Below are positions 28,633-40,452 of a DNA stretch of 64,000 bases, piece by piece. The notes beneath the pieces are model-generated. The model searched no databases and was not told where the DNA came from. It saw only the letters and a list, made by a program, of their open reading frames with translations. The translations under genes and the position numbers were made by a program. This DNA comes from Sphaerisporangium rubeum (GTDB lineage Bacteria; Actinomycetota; Actinomycetes; Streptosporangiales; Streptosporangiaceae), in assembly GCF_014207705.1 (NCBI RefSeq), contig NZ_JACHIU010000001.1, positions 6,812,501-6,876,500 of the forward strand, given 5' to 3'. Position 1 is the first letter of the stretch; every line of letters begins with the position of its first letter.

Positions 28633-29601
28633 TCAGCCGCCTGACCCTTGCGAACGCTCCCAGGCGCGCACCCGGTCGCGGTAGTCGCGCGCCGCGGCCC
28701 GCAGCTCGGCCTCGGGGTCCAGACCGGCGGCCTGTGCCCTTCCCACCAGGTCGAACAGCTCGCGGCCGATGCCCTGGCCGACGGCGCGCGAAAGCGAGGG
28801 CGGCACACCGGCCCGCTCCGCGCGGGTGCGCAGGCCGGCGGCCAGAGACAGCGCGGGCTGGCCCATCGGCACGCCGTCCAGCAGGGACTCCCAGCCCTTG
28901 GCAGCGCGCTCGGCCGCCTTGATGGCGTCCCAGTTGTCGCTGACCTCGCCGGCGCCACTCACCACCGTGTCGGCGAACACGTGGGGGTGGCGGCGCACGA
29001 GCTTGTCCACGATGCCGGCCGCCACGTCGTCCACGTCGAAACCGCCGTCATCGGCCGAGCGCTCCTGCGCGAGACGCGCGTGGAAGACCACCTGGAGCAG
29101 CAGGTCGCCGAGCTCCTCGCGCAGCGCCGCGTGGTCGCCTTCCTCGATGGTCTCCAGGACCTCGTAGGCCTCCTCCATGAGGTACGGCATCAGCGACTCG
29201 TGGGTCTGCCGGCGGTCCCACGGACACGAGCGGCGGAGCCGGTCCATCACGGTGACCAGATCGAGCACACGGGAACCCGGCAGGTCGTACGACCCGGGGA
29301 CCGCCTCGATCACCGGCGGCTCCGGCATGGCGAGCGCCGCGTGGCCGACGGCCCGCATGAGCGCCTCGTCCCCCTCGGGCGAGGCGAGCCACACGACCGT
29401 GCCCTCGGCGCCGCGGCGGGCCAGGCCCGCCGGGTCCGGCGTCACCACCTCGACGGCCACGCCTTCCTCGGCGAGGTAGGGCAGCGCGGGGTGGTCCGGT
29501 GTGCCGGTGAGCACGGGGCCGTCCTTCAGCACGGCCCACGCGCGGCCGGTGAGCAGGCCGGGTGCCACCCGCGGCGAGGTGGTGACGACGACGAGCGTCA
29601 C
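28633..29601 (-). CDS. mazG: MazG nucleoside triphosphate pyrophosphohydrolase
   Basis: Hydrolyses NTPs/dNTPs to monophosphates and cleans oxidised or excess nucleotides. In the 322-residue protein the all-alpha MazG domain (about 120-215) carries the metal site LMEEAYEVLETIEEGD with ALREELGDLLLQVVFHA. Residues 1-110 form the extra N-terminal domain typical of actinobacterial MazG. The GTG start overlaps the upstream lipoprotein stop by 4 bp. Confidence 0.93.
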   Translation of the reverse strand: MTLVVVTTSPRVAPGLLTGRAWAVLKDGPVLTGTPDHPALPYLAEEGVAVEVVTPDPAGLARRGAEGTVVWLASPEGDEALMRAVGHAALAMPEPPVIEAVPGSYDLPGSRVLDLVTVMDRLRRSCPWDRRQTHESLMPYLMEEAYEVLETIEEGDHAALREELGDLLLQVVFHARLAQERSADDGGFDVDDVAAGIVDKLVRRHPHVFADTVVSGAGEVSDNWDAIKAAERAAKGWESLLDGVPMGQPALSLAAGLRTRAERAGVPPSLSRAVGQGIGRELFDLVGRAQAAGLDPEAELRAAARDYRDRVRAWERSQGSGG

Positions 29602-30245
29602 TGGCCCTGCTGCTCCTGCGGCACGGCGCCGGGATCTTGAGGAGTCTGCTCCGGAGCGGCGGCGGTGCCGAAGCGGTCGGACGGGACCAGGCCCTGCTGG
29701 AGGTTCCACTCGCCGAAGCGGTGGGAGACGGCGACCGGGATCTGGTCCATCTGCTCGAACAGCTTCTGCTGCGCGGCCTGCGTCGACGTCTGGTCGGACA
29801 GGTTGGCGCCGAACTTCTCCAGGGACTTCTGGTAGATCACCGCGGTGCGGATCCAGTGGCGGGTCTCCGACGGCGGCACGCCGCGCGTGAGCGCCGCGGG
29901 GCCGATGCGCTCAAGGCCACCCTGCTCGGCGATGAACTTGTCCACGTCGCCCTCGGTGACCGTGAGGCCGTTGCGCGCCGCGAACTGCTCGAACTGCCTG
30001 AAGTTGATCAGCTGCAGCAGCACGGCCTTCGGCACCGACTCGATCTGGAGCTGGCTCTCGGGGATCTTGGCCTTCTGCAGCGCGGCACGGTACTCGGTGA
30101 CGTCCGCGGTCAGCTCCTTGGAGGTGATCCGGGCGTCGCCGATCGTGGCCGCCGTGCCGACCCCGACCGGGGACGAGGAGCAGGCGGTCAGCGCGACACC
30201 CGCGGCCACCGCGGCCAGCAGCACGCGCACAGCGTTCGACTTCAC
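29598..30245 (-). CDS. SurA N-domain-like lipoprotein
   Basis: A 215-residue exported lipoprotein, with a signal peptide ending in the lipobox LTAC. The remainder resembles the SurA N-terminal chaperone domain (helices around AVLLQLINFRQFEQFAARNG), without a visible parvulin catalytic domain. It probably assists folding outside the membrane. GTG 30245 is chosen because AAGGGA lies 7 bp upstream. It is sandwiched between mfd and mazG, the usual actinobacterial order. Confidence 0.85.
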   Translation of the reverse strand: MKSNAVRVLLAAVAAGVALTACSSSPVGVGTAATIGDARITSKELTADVTEYRAALQKAKIPESQLQIESVPKAVLLQLINFRQFEQFAARNGLTVTEGDVDKFIAEQGGLERIGPAALTRGVPPSETRHWIRTAVIYQKSLEKFGANLSDQTSTQAAQQKLFEQMDQIPVAVSHRFGEWNLQQGLVPSDRFGTAAAPEQTPQDPGAVPQEQQGQ

Positions 30246-30325
30246 GTGAGGTCCCTTCAACAGACGCGGGTAACTCTACTCAAACCCGCGAGTGCGGTCA
30301 CCGGCCGCCACGGCGGCCCGGCGGT

Positions 30326-33874
<3,549 letters not shown>

Positions 33875-34300
33875 CTCAGAAATGCCCCCACATGATCACG
33901 CCGCCTCCGCTCGCCTCGCGGACGGCCTGGTGCGGCCATGAATGCTCCACGTGACGACTTGGCCGCGCGCCACCGGCCGGCCACAGCGCAGGGGGCGGCA
34001 CGCGTGATCCCCGGCTCCACAGGCCACCGGGACCCCCTCAAGGCTACTTCCCCCCGGCCCCCGCCACGCCGGGAACCACCTCTGTGTCCCGTGTACCGAA
34101 ATTTCCACTCATTCCACTACCGCACCTCTCCGACACACAGCGAACCGCACATGGAGCAGAGCCGCACCGATGCTCATGTCGGTGCATGTACCGAAATATC
34201 GGTGCAGCGCGTCCGGACTGTGGGGAGCCTCCCGGCGCGGAAAGCCGCCGAGCGGCCCAAGTAGCCCACACAGAGAGATCGACTGACTACCCTGGGTGGC
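33875..34300. promoter_or_regulatory. 426-bp divergent intergenic region with palindromes
   Basis: Upstream of both mfd (minus) and the methyltransferase gene (plus); no convincing gene. It holds two neighbouring inverted repeats, GCACCGA-N8-TCGGTGC (34164-34185) and ACCGA-AATA-TCGGT (34190-34203), plus a related GTACCGAAATTTCC word near 34091. The repeated ACCGA half-sites suggest a regulator-binding cluster. Confidence 0.4.
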
Positions 34301-35032
34301 ATGTCTGAGGTTCGATGGTGGCCCGCCACCCAAGGCGACGTGTTCAGCCTCCGCATCCGCGAGCTGTGGACCGAGCACCTCGGCCGCCGGCTCGACATCC
34401 TCATCGCCGGCTGCGGCCGGGGAGACACCATCGAGCTCGACCGCGTGGAGACCCGCCTCACCGGCATAGACGAGGACCTCCCCGAGGTCCGCGACGCCGT
34501 CCACTCACGTACCGACCTCGACGCGCGCTTCCTCGGCGACCTGCGCGACGCTCCCCTGCTCCCCCGCACCTTCGACGTGGTCCACGTGCCGTTCCTCCTG
34601 GAGCGCGTCCACCACGCCGAGCTCGTCCTGGACCGCATGGTCAACGCGCTGCGTCCCGGCGGCCTGCTCCTCATCCGCATGAGAGACCGCGACACCGCCT
34701 ACGGCTGCTACGACCGCCTGCTCCCCGGCTGGACCCGCCGCCTCCTGTGGCCCCACCTGGCCCCCGAAGACGCCGTCGGCCCCCTCCCCGCCGTCTACGA
34801 ACAGGTCGCCTCCCGGGAAGGCCTCCACTCCTACTGCCTGATGCGCGGCCTGATGATCGCCGAGGACTACAGCGCCACCAGCGGCTCCGCCTTGCGAGGC
34901 CCCCACGCACCCCTGACCAGAGCCGCCTGCCAGGCCCTCTCCAAACTCACCGCGGGCCGCCTCCCCACCACCCACGACGAGATCACCCTCGTCATCCGCA
35001 AACCCCAGAACCACTTCGCACGCCTCATCTGA
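34301..35032 (+). CDS. Class I SAM-dependent methyltransferase-like protein
   Basis: A 243-residue cytosolic protein. The SAM-binding motif I is LDILIAGCGRGDTIELD, followed by the acidic ribose-binding end (LTGIDEDL) and a post-I segment FDVVHVPFLLERVHHAE with an NALRPGGLLLIRM strand, as in methyltransferase_11/25 proteins. Substrate unknown. It lies 52 bp upstream of cysC and reads the same way, so it could modify the polysaccharide or a precursor made by the neighbouring cluster; that is inference from location. Confidence 0.75.
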   Translation: MSEVRWWPATQGDVFSLRIRELWTEHLGRRLDILIAGCGRGDTIELDRVETRLTGIDEDLPEVRDAVHSRTDLDARFLGDLRDAPLLPRTFDVVHVPFLLERVHHAELVLDRMVNALRPGGLLLIRMRDRDTAYGCYDRLLPGWTRRLLWPHLAPEDAVGPLPAVYEQVASREGLHSYCLMRGLMIAEDYSATSGSALRGPHAPLTRAACQALSKLTAGRLPTTHDEITLVIRKPQNHFARLI

Positions 35033-35084
35033 CCATCCCCGTCACCGCCGACCACCACGCACCAGGCCGCGATGCAAATATCCT

Positions 35085-36311
35085 GTGCCGGTGGCTGATC
35101 TGGAGTGGACTCCCGGCGAGCGGGAGCTCGCCGACCTCGAGTTGCTGTTGTCCGGTGTGTTCGCGCCGTTGACCGGGTTCATGGGGGCGGCGGACGTCGT
35201 CTCCGTGGAGGAGACCGGCAGGCTCGCGGACGGCACGCCGTGGCCGGATCCGATCACGCTCGAGGTGCCGGACGATCACCCGGTGACGGCGGGACAGGAG
35301 CTTGTGCTGCGTGACCCGGAAGGGGCCGGGGTCGCGACGCTCACCGTGACCGAACGCGACCATGGCCTGGTGGCCGGCCCCGTGACCTCTCTCGGAGCTC
35401 CGGAACACGGGCCGTTCGCGCGGCTGCGGCTCACGCCGGACCAGATCAAGGACCAGGCCGGTGCTCCCCTGCTGGCCGTCACCATGCGTGGCCCGCTGGA
35501 CGACCTGGACGAGATCACGGCCACCGCGCGCGAGCTGGACGCCACGATCCTGCTTCTCCCCCTCGCGTACGGCGAGAAGGGCCCCGCCGTCGTCCGCGCG
35601 GCGCTCAAGGCCCGCGACCGCCTCCCCGCCGGCACCCTTCTCGCCGCCGTCCCCCTGGCCCCCCGCGAGCCGGAGATCGACCTGGAGCTGCGCGAACACG
35701 TGGCGACCGCCTACGGCGCCGAGGAGCACATCGCCGCTCCGGAGCCCGTGACGCTCCCCGGCCCCCCGCACCGCCGCGGCGTCGTCGTCTTCTTCACCGG
35801 CCTCTCCGGCTCCGGCAAGTCCACCGTGGCCAGAGGCCTGCGCGACGCGCTCCTCGAAGACGGCACCCGCACCCTCTCCTACCTGGACGGCGACGAGGTC
35901 CGCCGACTCCTGTCGTCCGGACTCACGTTCACCAAGCAGGACCGCGACCTCAACATCCGCAGAATCGGCTTCGTCGCCTCGGAGGTCGCACGGCACGGCG
36001 GCCTCGCCATCTGCGCACCCATCGCGCCGTACGCCGCCACCCGCGCCGAGGTCCGCCACATGGTCGAAGGCGTAGGCGCGGACTTCCTGCTCGTCCACAT
36101 CTCCACCCCCCTGGAGGAGTGCGAACGCAGAGACCGCAAGGGGCTGTACGCCAAGGCCCGCGCCGGTCTGATCCCCGAGTTCACCGGCGTCTCCGACCCC
36201 TACGAGACGCCGGACGACGCCGACCTCGCCATCGACACCACCGGCGTGCCGGTCGGCCAGGCCGTCGACAGGGTGCTCGCGCTGCTGCGCTCGGGTGGCT
36301 GGCTCAGGTGA
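35085..36311 (+). CDS. cysC: APS kinase with N-terminal ATP-sulfurylase-like domain
   Basis: Phosphorylates adenylyl-sulfate (APS) to PAPS, the sulfate donor. The C-terminal APS kinase domain (about residues 225-400) is complete: P-loop FFTGLSGSGKSTVA, DGDEVRRLLSSGLTFTKQDRD, and the lid/IAPYAATRAEVR segment. Residues 1-220 resemble the PUA-like N-domain of ATP sulfurylase (LLLSGVFAPLTGFMG) and a shrunken catalytic domain in which the usual QxRN and HxGH sites are not visible. ATP sulfurylase activity is therefore unlikely to reside here and would come from CysDN at 56.6-58.8 kb. The 408-residue frame starts at GTG 35085 or 35091, with no clear ribosome site. Confidence 0.88.
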   Translation: MPVADLEWTPGERELADLELLLSGVFAPLTGFMGAADVVSVEETGRLADGTPWPDPITLEVPDDHPVTAGQELVLRDPEGAGVATLTVTERDHGLVAGPVTSLGAPEHGPFARLRLTPDQIKDQAGAPLLAVTMRGPLDDLDEITATARELDATILLLPLAYGEKGPAVVRAALKARDRLPAGTLLAAVPLAPREPEIDLELREHVATAYGAEEHIAAPEPVTLPGPPHRRGVVVFFTGLSGSGKSTVARGLRDALLEDGTRTLSYLDGDEVRRLLSSGLTFTKQDRDLNIRRIGFVASEVARHGGLAICAPIAPYAATRAEVRHMVEGVGADFLLVHISTPLEECERRDRKGLYAKARAGLIPEFTGVSDPYETPDDADLAIDTTGVPVGQAVDRVLALLRSGGWLR

Positions 36312-36366
36312 GCCCGTCCTGAGCCCTTCCGTGAGCCCTTCTGTGAGCCCTTCCGTGAGCACGGTC
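36308..36366. repeat. Tandem 12-bp repeat GTGAGCCCTTCC between convergent stops
   Basis: Five imperfect units (36308, 36320, 36331, 36343 and 36355) fill the whole gap between cysC and the glycosidase gene. The cysC stop falls in the first unit and the glycosidase stop in the last. Confidence 0.75.
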
Positions 36367-37444
36367 AGTCGCCGGGTACCGGGGTGGAGCTGAAGTAAGG
36401 AGCGCGGGCCAGTTCGGTGAAGGCGCGTGCGGTGTCCGGGGTGGTGTCGAAGCGGGTGTCGCCTCTCGGGGCTCTCGGGGAGTCGAAGTAGACGAGGGCC
36501 TTGATCTGGGGGTAGCCACGGATCTGGCGGCGGACGGTGTTGAAGAAGGTGGTCTTGAAGTGGGGGTCGTCCTGGCGGGGGAAGGCACCCCATTCGGCGA
36601 TCATGATGGGTTTGGCGGGGAAGCGGGCCTGGGTCCAGCGGTAGAAACCCGGCCATTTGGCGTGGTCGGGACGGATCTTGTCGATCAGGGTGGCGAAGTC
36701 GTCGACGCGGCGGTCGGCGTAGGGGTCGACGCCGATCCAGTCGACGACGTCGTCGCCGGGGTAGAGGCGTTCGAACCACGGCTTGGTGGCCCAGTTGGGG
36801 GCCCCCATGTAGGTCATGACGGTGACGGCGTTCCTGACGCCTTCGGAGCGTAGGCGCAGGACGACGTGGCGGTACATCGCGGCGTAGTCGTCGGCGGTCA
36901 TGCCGGAGCCCGGACGGGGCCGTACGTCGTTCTCGGGCTCGTGGTGGACGGTCAGGAAGAACCGGTGCGGCAGGTGGCGCTTGATCGAGTCGGCCAGGCG
37001 GTCGATGCGGTGGTCCACGGCGCCGGCGGCGATCTCGGCCCAGGTGTGGTGCACGGACGGCTTCCAGTTGACGAGCAGCAGGCGGGTGCGTGCGAGGCGG
37101 CGTTCCGCGCGGGTGGGGAAGGCGTCGCCGCCGCGGTGGTAGACGTGCACGATGTCGGCTTTGCGGCCCATGCGTTCCTCGGCGGCGGCCAGGGCCTTGG
37201 CCGGGGGAAGCCCGCCGAAGACGTCAGGGGCCACACCCCACCAGGCGCCGCAACTCGGGATGAGCTTGGCCGTGGCGGCGCAGCGAGGGGTGTCGCCGGG
37301 GATGCCGGCGGCGGCGACAGGAGGCCGGCCCGTGGTGTCCCGGCCGGGACGCACGGCCGCCATGGTGTAGACGAGCAGGCCGCAGGCGGCGAGGATGCCG
37401 GCGCCGAAAACCCATATTCCCGTCACTTTTCGCAAGGCGGCCAA
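36365..37444 (-). CDS. Membrane-anchored GH26-like glycoside hydrolase
   Basis: Predicted cell-surface glycosidase of up to 359 residues. An N-terminal transmembrane/signal-anchor segment (VFGAGILAACGLLVYTMA) precedes a (beta/alpha)8-type domain. Probable acid/base glutamate is in LTVHHEPENDV and probable nucleophile in PIMIAEWGAFPRQ, the spacing seen in clan GH-A enzymes such as GH26 mannanases/lichenases. Cluster context suggests trimming or release of the exopolysaccharide. The start is uncertain: TTG 37444, TTG 37435 and GTG 37426 are all in frame near an AAGGGGG site. Confidence 0.72.
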   Translation of the reverse strand: MAALRKVTGIWVFGAGILAACGLLVYTMAAVRPGRDTTGRPPVAAAGIPGDTPRCAATAKLIPSCGAWWGVAPDVFGGLPPAKALAAAEERMGRKADIVHVYHRGGDAFPTRAERRLARTRLLLVNWKPSVHHTWAEIAAGAVDHRIDRLADSIKRHLPHRFFLTVHHEPENDVRPRPGSGMTADDYAAMYRHVVLRLRSEGVRNAVTVMTYMGAPNWATKPWFERLYPGDDVVDWIGVDPYADRRVDDFATLIDKIRPDHAKWPGFYRWTQARFPAKPIMIAEWGAFPRQDDPHFKTTFFNTVRRQIRGYPQIKALVYFDSPRAPRGDTRFDTTPDTARAFTELARAPYFSSTPVPGD

Positions 37445-37942
37445 ACCCCCTTATACGGTTTCCCCCCGGAAGGCTGTTAATCACCTTCCCACTAATCGCC
37501 GCACAAGTGGGGGAAACTCGGCACCCTCCTGCTGAGCTGCGTCTACACAATTATGGAAATGTCCGACCATAAGGGTCAGAGACGGTCAGCCAACCTCCAG
37601 GAAAAAGCCGATATCCGGCCCCCGGGACATGCCGGCGCGCCTATAGTTCTGTCAATCCGACACCGAATCCGACACCGCCGCGAAAACATCTGAGCACCCT
37701 TGTGGGACTCCTGAGCACAGCCACCGTGAAACGCCTGCACAGCACCGCACGGCCGGAGCAGAACACCCCGGCACCACCCCTTGCACGACCCGAGCACCGC
37801 CGCCGCAGAACATCCCGGCACGGCCGTGGGACACCTCCTCACCACCGCACCGGGACACCCCCGCACCACCGCAGTGAAGACACCCGAGCACCCCGCGTCG
37901 AGCGGGACGGCCGGCCCCCGTACCGAGAGGCGTTTCTGATCC
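37445..37942. repeat. Promoter region plus degenerate G/T-C/A repeat block
   Basis: 498 bp between divergent genes. The part near the glycosidase (37445-37650) is AT-richer and probably holds promoters. From about 37690 to 37905 the plus strand is built of diverged ~20-bp words of the type GGGACACCCCCGCACCACC and GAGCACCG. Frames through this block only spell out the repeat, so it is not treated as coding. The co-polymerase operon starts right after it. Confidence 0.6.
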
Positions 37943-39127
37943 ATGAGCCAGCCGGCCACCGCCAGCCCCAGGGCCGAGATCGGCCCCATGCTGCTGCGGC
38001 GGCGCGCGGCCGTCACCGGGTGCCTGATCGCCGGGTTGTGCGCCGGCGGGGTCGCGCTGGCCGCCACGCCGCCGACGTACGTCGCGACGGCCGAGGTGCT
38101 CGTGTCCCCGACCGGGGTGCAGGATCAGACCAACCCGGTCACGCCACGTCAGCGCGAGCCGCTCAACCTCGACACCGAGGCACATGTCGCGCGTTCCGCG
38201 GTGGTGGCGGCCCGTGCGGCCCGCATGTTGAAGATCGACGACCCGACGGCGTTACGCGAGCGCGTCACCGTCACCGTGCCGCCGAACTCGGCCGTTCTCA
38301 CCGTTTCGTACGCCTCAGGCGACCCGGTGAGCGCCGCCGCAGGCGCGCAGGCCTTCGCCAAGGCCTACCTCAGCCAGCGCGCCGCCGCCGCCAACCAGGC
38401 AGTCGCCGCTCAGCTCAAGGTGCTCGCCGCCAAGCTCCGCGAGGCAGGCACGCAGTTGTCCGCCACCGTCACCGGCCTCTCCCGCCTGGCCGCCGGCTCG
38501 GCCGAGCGCGTCATCGCCGTGCAGCGGCAGAGCGTCCTGAACCGCCAGATCCTCACCCTCACCGCCAAGCAGGACGCGCTGAAGACCATCGCCGTCACCC
38601 CCGGCCAGGTCATCACCGACGCGCGTCCCCCCGCCGCGCCGGCCGCACCCCGGCCCCCGCTGTACTTCGGCAGCGGCCTGTTCCTCGGCCTGCTCGCCGG
38701 CGCCGGGGTCGCCATGGTCCGCGACCGCTTCGACACGAGGCTGCGCACCGCCGCCGACGTGGAGCGGCTCACCGGCCTGCCGGTGCTGTGCGAAGGTGAG
38801 AACGCGCGTGAGCTGCGCGAGCTCGCCATGGCCGTCGCCACCCATCTGCGTGACGGCGGCGAGCTCCTCGTCCGCAGCGTCACCCCCGGCACCGACCCCG
38901 AGCCCATCGCCGACGACCTCAGAGTGGCCCTCACCGGGCTCGCTCCGATCTGGGTCCGCACCGACCGTACGGCGCGGGCCGACGCCGCCGTCCTGCTCGT
39001 GGAGAGCCGCGCCGCGCGCGCGACCCAGCTCGCGCACGCCGTACGCCAGCTCCGCCGCACCGACACCGCCGCGCTCGGCGTGATCCTCCTGCCTTCCCCG
39101 GCCGCGCTGCCCCGTGGTGAGTCGTGA
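37943..39127 (+). CDS. Wzz-like polysaccharide co-polymerase with degenerate kinase domain
   Basis: Inner-membrane chain-length regulator of 394 residues. The first transmembrane segment is at about 25-42 (VTGCLIAGLCAGGVALA), an extracytoplasmic helical region covers about 43-230, and the second is at about 237-255 before DRFDTRLRTAADVERLTG. The cytoplasmic tail (about 255-394) resembles a bacterial tyrosine-kinase domain in its late strands (AAVLLVESRAARATQLAH, then TAALGVILLPSP) but has no Walker A loop and no Tyr cluster. It is therefore probably a pseudokinase. It heads a run of genes with 4-bp overlaps. A TTA codon lies at 38252-38254. Confidence 0.8.
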   Translation: MSQPATASPRAEIGPMLLRRRAAVTGCLIAGLCAGGVALAATPPTYVATAEVLVSPTGVQDQTNPVTPRQREPLNLDTEAHVARSAVVAARAARMLKIDDPTALRERVTVTVPPNSAVLTVSYASGDPVSAAAGAQAFAKAYLSQRAAAANQAVAAQLKVLAAKLREAGTQLSATVTGLSRLAAGSAERVIAVQRQSVLNRQILTLTAKQDALKTIAVTPGQVITDARPPAAPAAPRPPLYFGSGLFLGLLAGAGVAMVRDRFDTRLRTAADVERLTGLPVLCEGENARELRELAMAVATHLRDGGELLVRSVTPGTDPEPIADDLRVALTGLAPIWVRTDRTARADAAVLLVESRAARATQLAHAVRQLRRTDTAALGVILLPSPAALPRGES

Positions 39128-40452
39128 CCGCCGTCACCCGTCCCTTCGCCGCGCCGCGTGCCGCGGCGGCGTCCACCCGGCCGGGTCGCGTGGCGTGGCC
39201 GGTCGCGGCGCTGCTCGTGGGGTACCCGGTGTGGTGGGCCCTCGGGTTCGGCGGGCTGGCGGTCGTGGTGCTCGCGGTGCCGATGGGGCTGGTCCTGTGG
39301 CGGCGGCGGCCGGTCGTCGTCCCCAAGGGGATGGGGCTGTGGCTGCTGCTGGTCGCGGGGTACGCCGTCAGCGCCGCGATGCTGGCGGAGACTCCGCCAG
39401 GCACGTACGGGGAGCTCGGCACGGGACGGATCGCGGGCTACCTGATGCGGCTCGTCCTCTATGTGTCGCTCGTCGTGCTCGTGCTGTACCTGGCGAACCT
39501 GACCGAGGCCGAGCTGCCCCAGCGCGCGCTCGTGCGCATGATGGGTGCGCTGTTCCTCACCACCGTGGCGGGGGGACTGCTCGGGGTGCTCGCGCCACGG
39601 TTCGAGTTCACCTCGCCGGTCGAGATGGTGCTCCCCGAGTGGGTCAGCGGGAACCCGTTCGTCCGGAACCTGATTCACCCGACCGCCGCGCAGACGCAGC
39701 ACGTGCTGGGACACGCCGCGCCGCGGCCCGAGGCGCCGTTCGAGTGGGCCAACGCCTGGGGTGGCAACTGCTCGGTGCTGCTGATCTGGTTCGTGGTGGG
39801 CTGGTGGGTGTACGGCGGACCGCGACGGCGGGTGCTGTGCGTCGTCGTGGTCGCGGCGGCGGCCGTGCCGGTGGTGTACTCCCTGAACCGCGGGCTGTGG
39901 ATCGGGCTCGCGGTCGCGATGGTCCACCTGATGGTCAGGAGCCGTGCGAGGCTCGCCGCCGCGGCGGTGCCGGTGGCGGTCGCGGCGATGCTGGCGGGGC
40001 CGCTCGGGTCCATCGTGGCGCAGCGGCTCGACAGCCCGCACAGCAACCAGATCAGAGCGTTCACCGTGTCGGCCACGGTCGCGGCGGCGGCGCACTCGCC
40101 GGTCATCGGGTACGGCAACACGCGCAACGCGTACGGCAACTACCGCAGCGTCACGACCGGCAAGACGTCCTGGTGTCATGAGTGCGGCCATCCTCCGCTC
40201 GGCAGCGACGGTCAGCTGTGGCTGCTGCTGATCACCCAGGGGTTCACCGGCGCGCTGCTGTACGTCGCGTTCTTCGCCGGGACGATCCGGCGGTTCCGCC
40301 ACGACCGCACGCCGATCGGTCAGGCGGGGACGCTCGTGATGATCCTCGCGCTGCTCTACATGTTCGTCTACGACGGCCTGATCACCGCGCTGACCCTGTA
40401 CCTCATCTCCTTCGCCATCCTCTGGCGCAACGCGGGAGCACGACACCCATGA
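39124..40452 (+). CDS. O-antigen ligase/polymerase-like membrane protein
   Basis: A 442-residue integral membrane protein with about 10-12 hydrophobic segments and one large extracytoplasmic loop (about residues 150-225) before the region PVVYSLNRGLWIGLAV, the pattern of Wzy/WaaL (O-antigen_lig) proteins. Later residues GYGNTRNAYGNYRS and the segment GQLWLLLITQGFTGALLY are also typical. It would polymerise repeat units or ligate chains outside the membrane. GTG start overlaps the previous stop by 4 bp. Confidence 0.82.
   Translation: MTAVTRPFAAPRAAAASTRPGRVAWPVAALLVGYPVWWALGFGGLAVVVLAVPMGLVLWRRRPVVVPKGMGLWLLLVAGYAVSAAMLAETPPGTYGELGTGRIAGYLMRLVLYVSLVVLVLYLANLTEAELPQRALVRMMGALFLTTVAGGLLGVLAPRFEFTSPVEMVLPEWVSGNPFVRNLIHPTAAQTQHVLGHAAPRPEAPFEWANAWGGNCSVLLIWFVVGWWVYGGPRRRVLCVVVVAAAAVPVVYSLNRGLWIGLAVAMVHLMVRSRARLAAAAVPVAVAAMLAGPLGSIVAQRLDSPHSNQIRAFTVSATVAAAAHSPVIGYGNTRNAYGNYRSVTTGKTSWCHECGHPPLGSDGQLWLLLITQGFTGALLYVAFFAGTIRRFRHDRTPIGQAGTLVMILALLYMFVYDGLITALTLYLISFAILWRNAGARHP

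Noticed and set aside
33938-34264. 108-codon plus-strand frame upstream of the methyltransferase
   Set aside because: No ribosome site, biased composition, overlaps palindromes; treated as intergenic.
37576-38185. Minus-strand frames with repeated Cys/Gly/Val residues before the co-polymerase
   Set aside because: The repetition comes from degenerate DNA repeats, and part overlaps the real co-polymerase gene.
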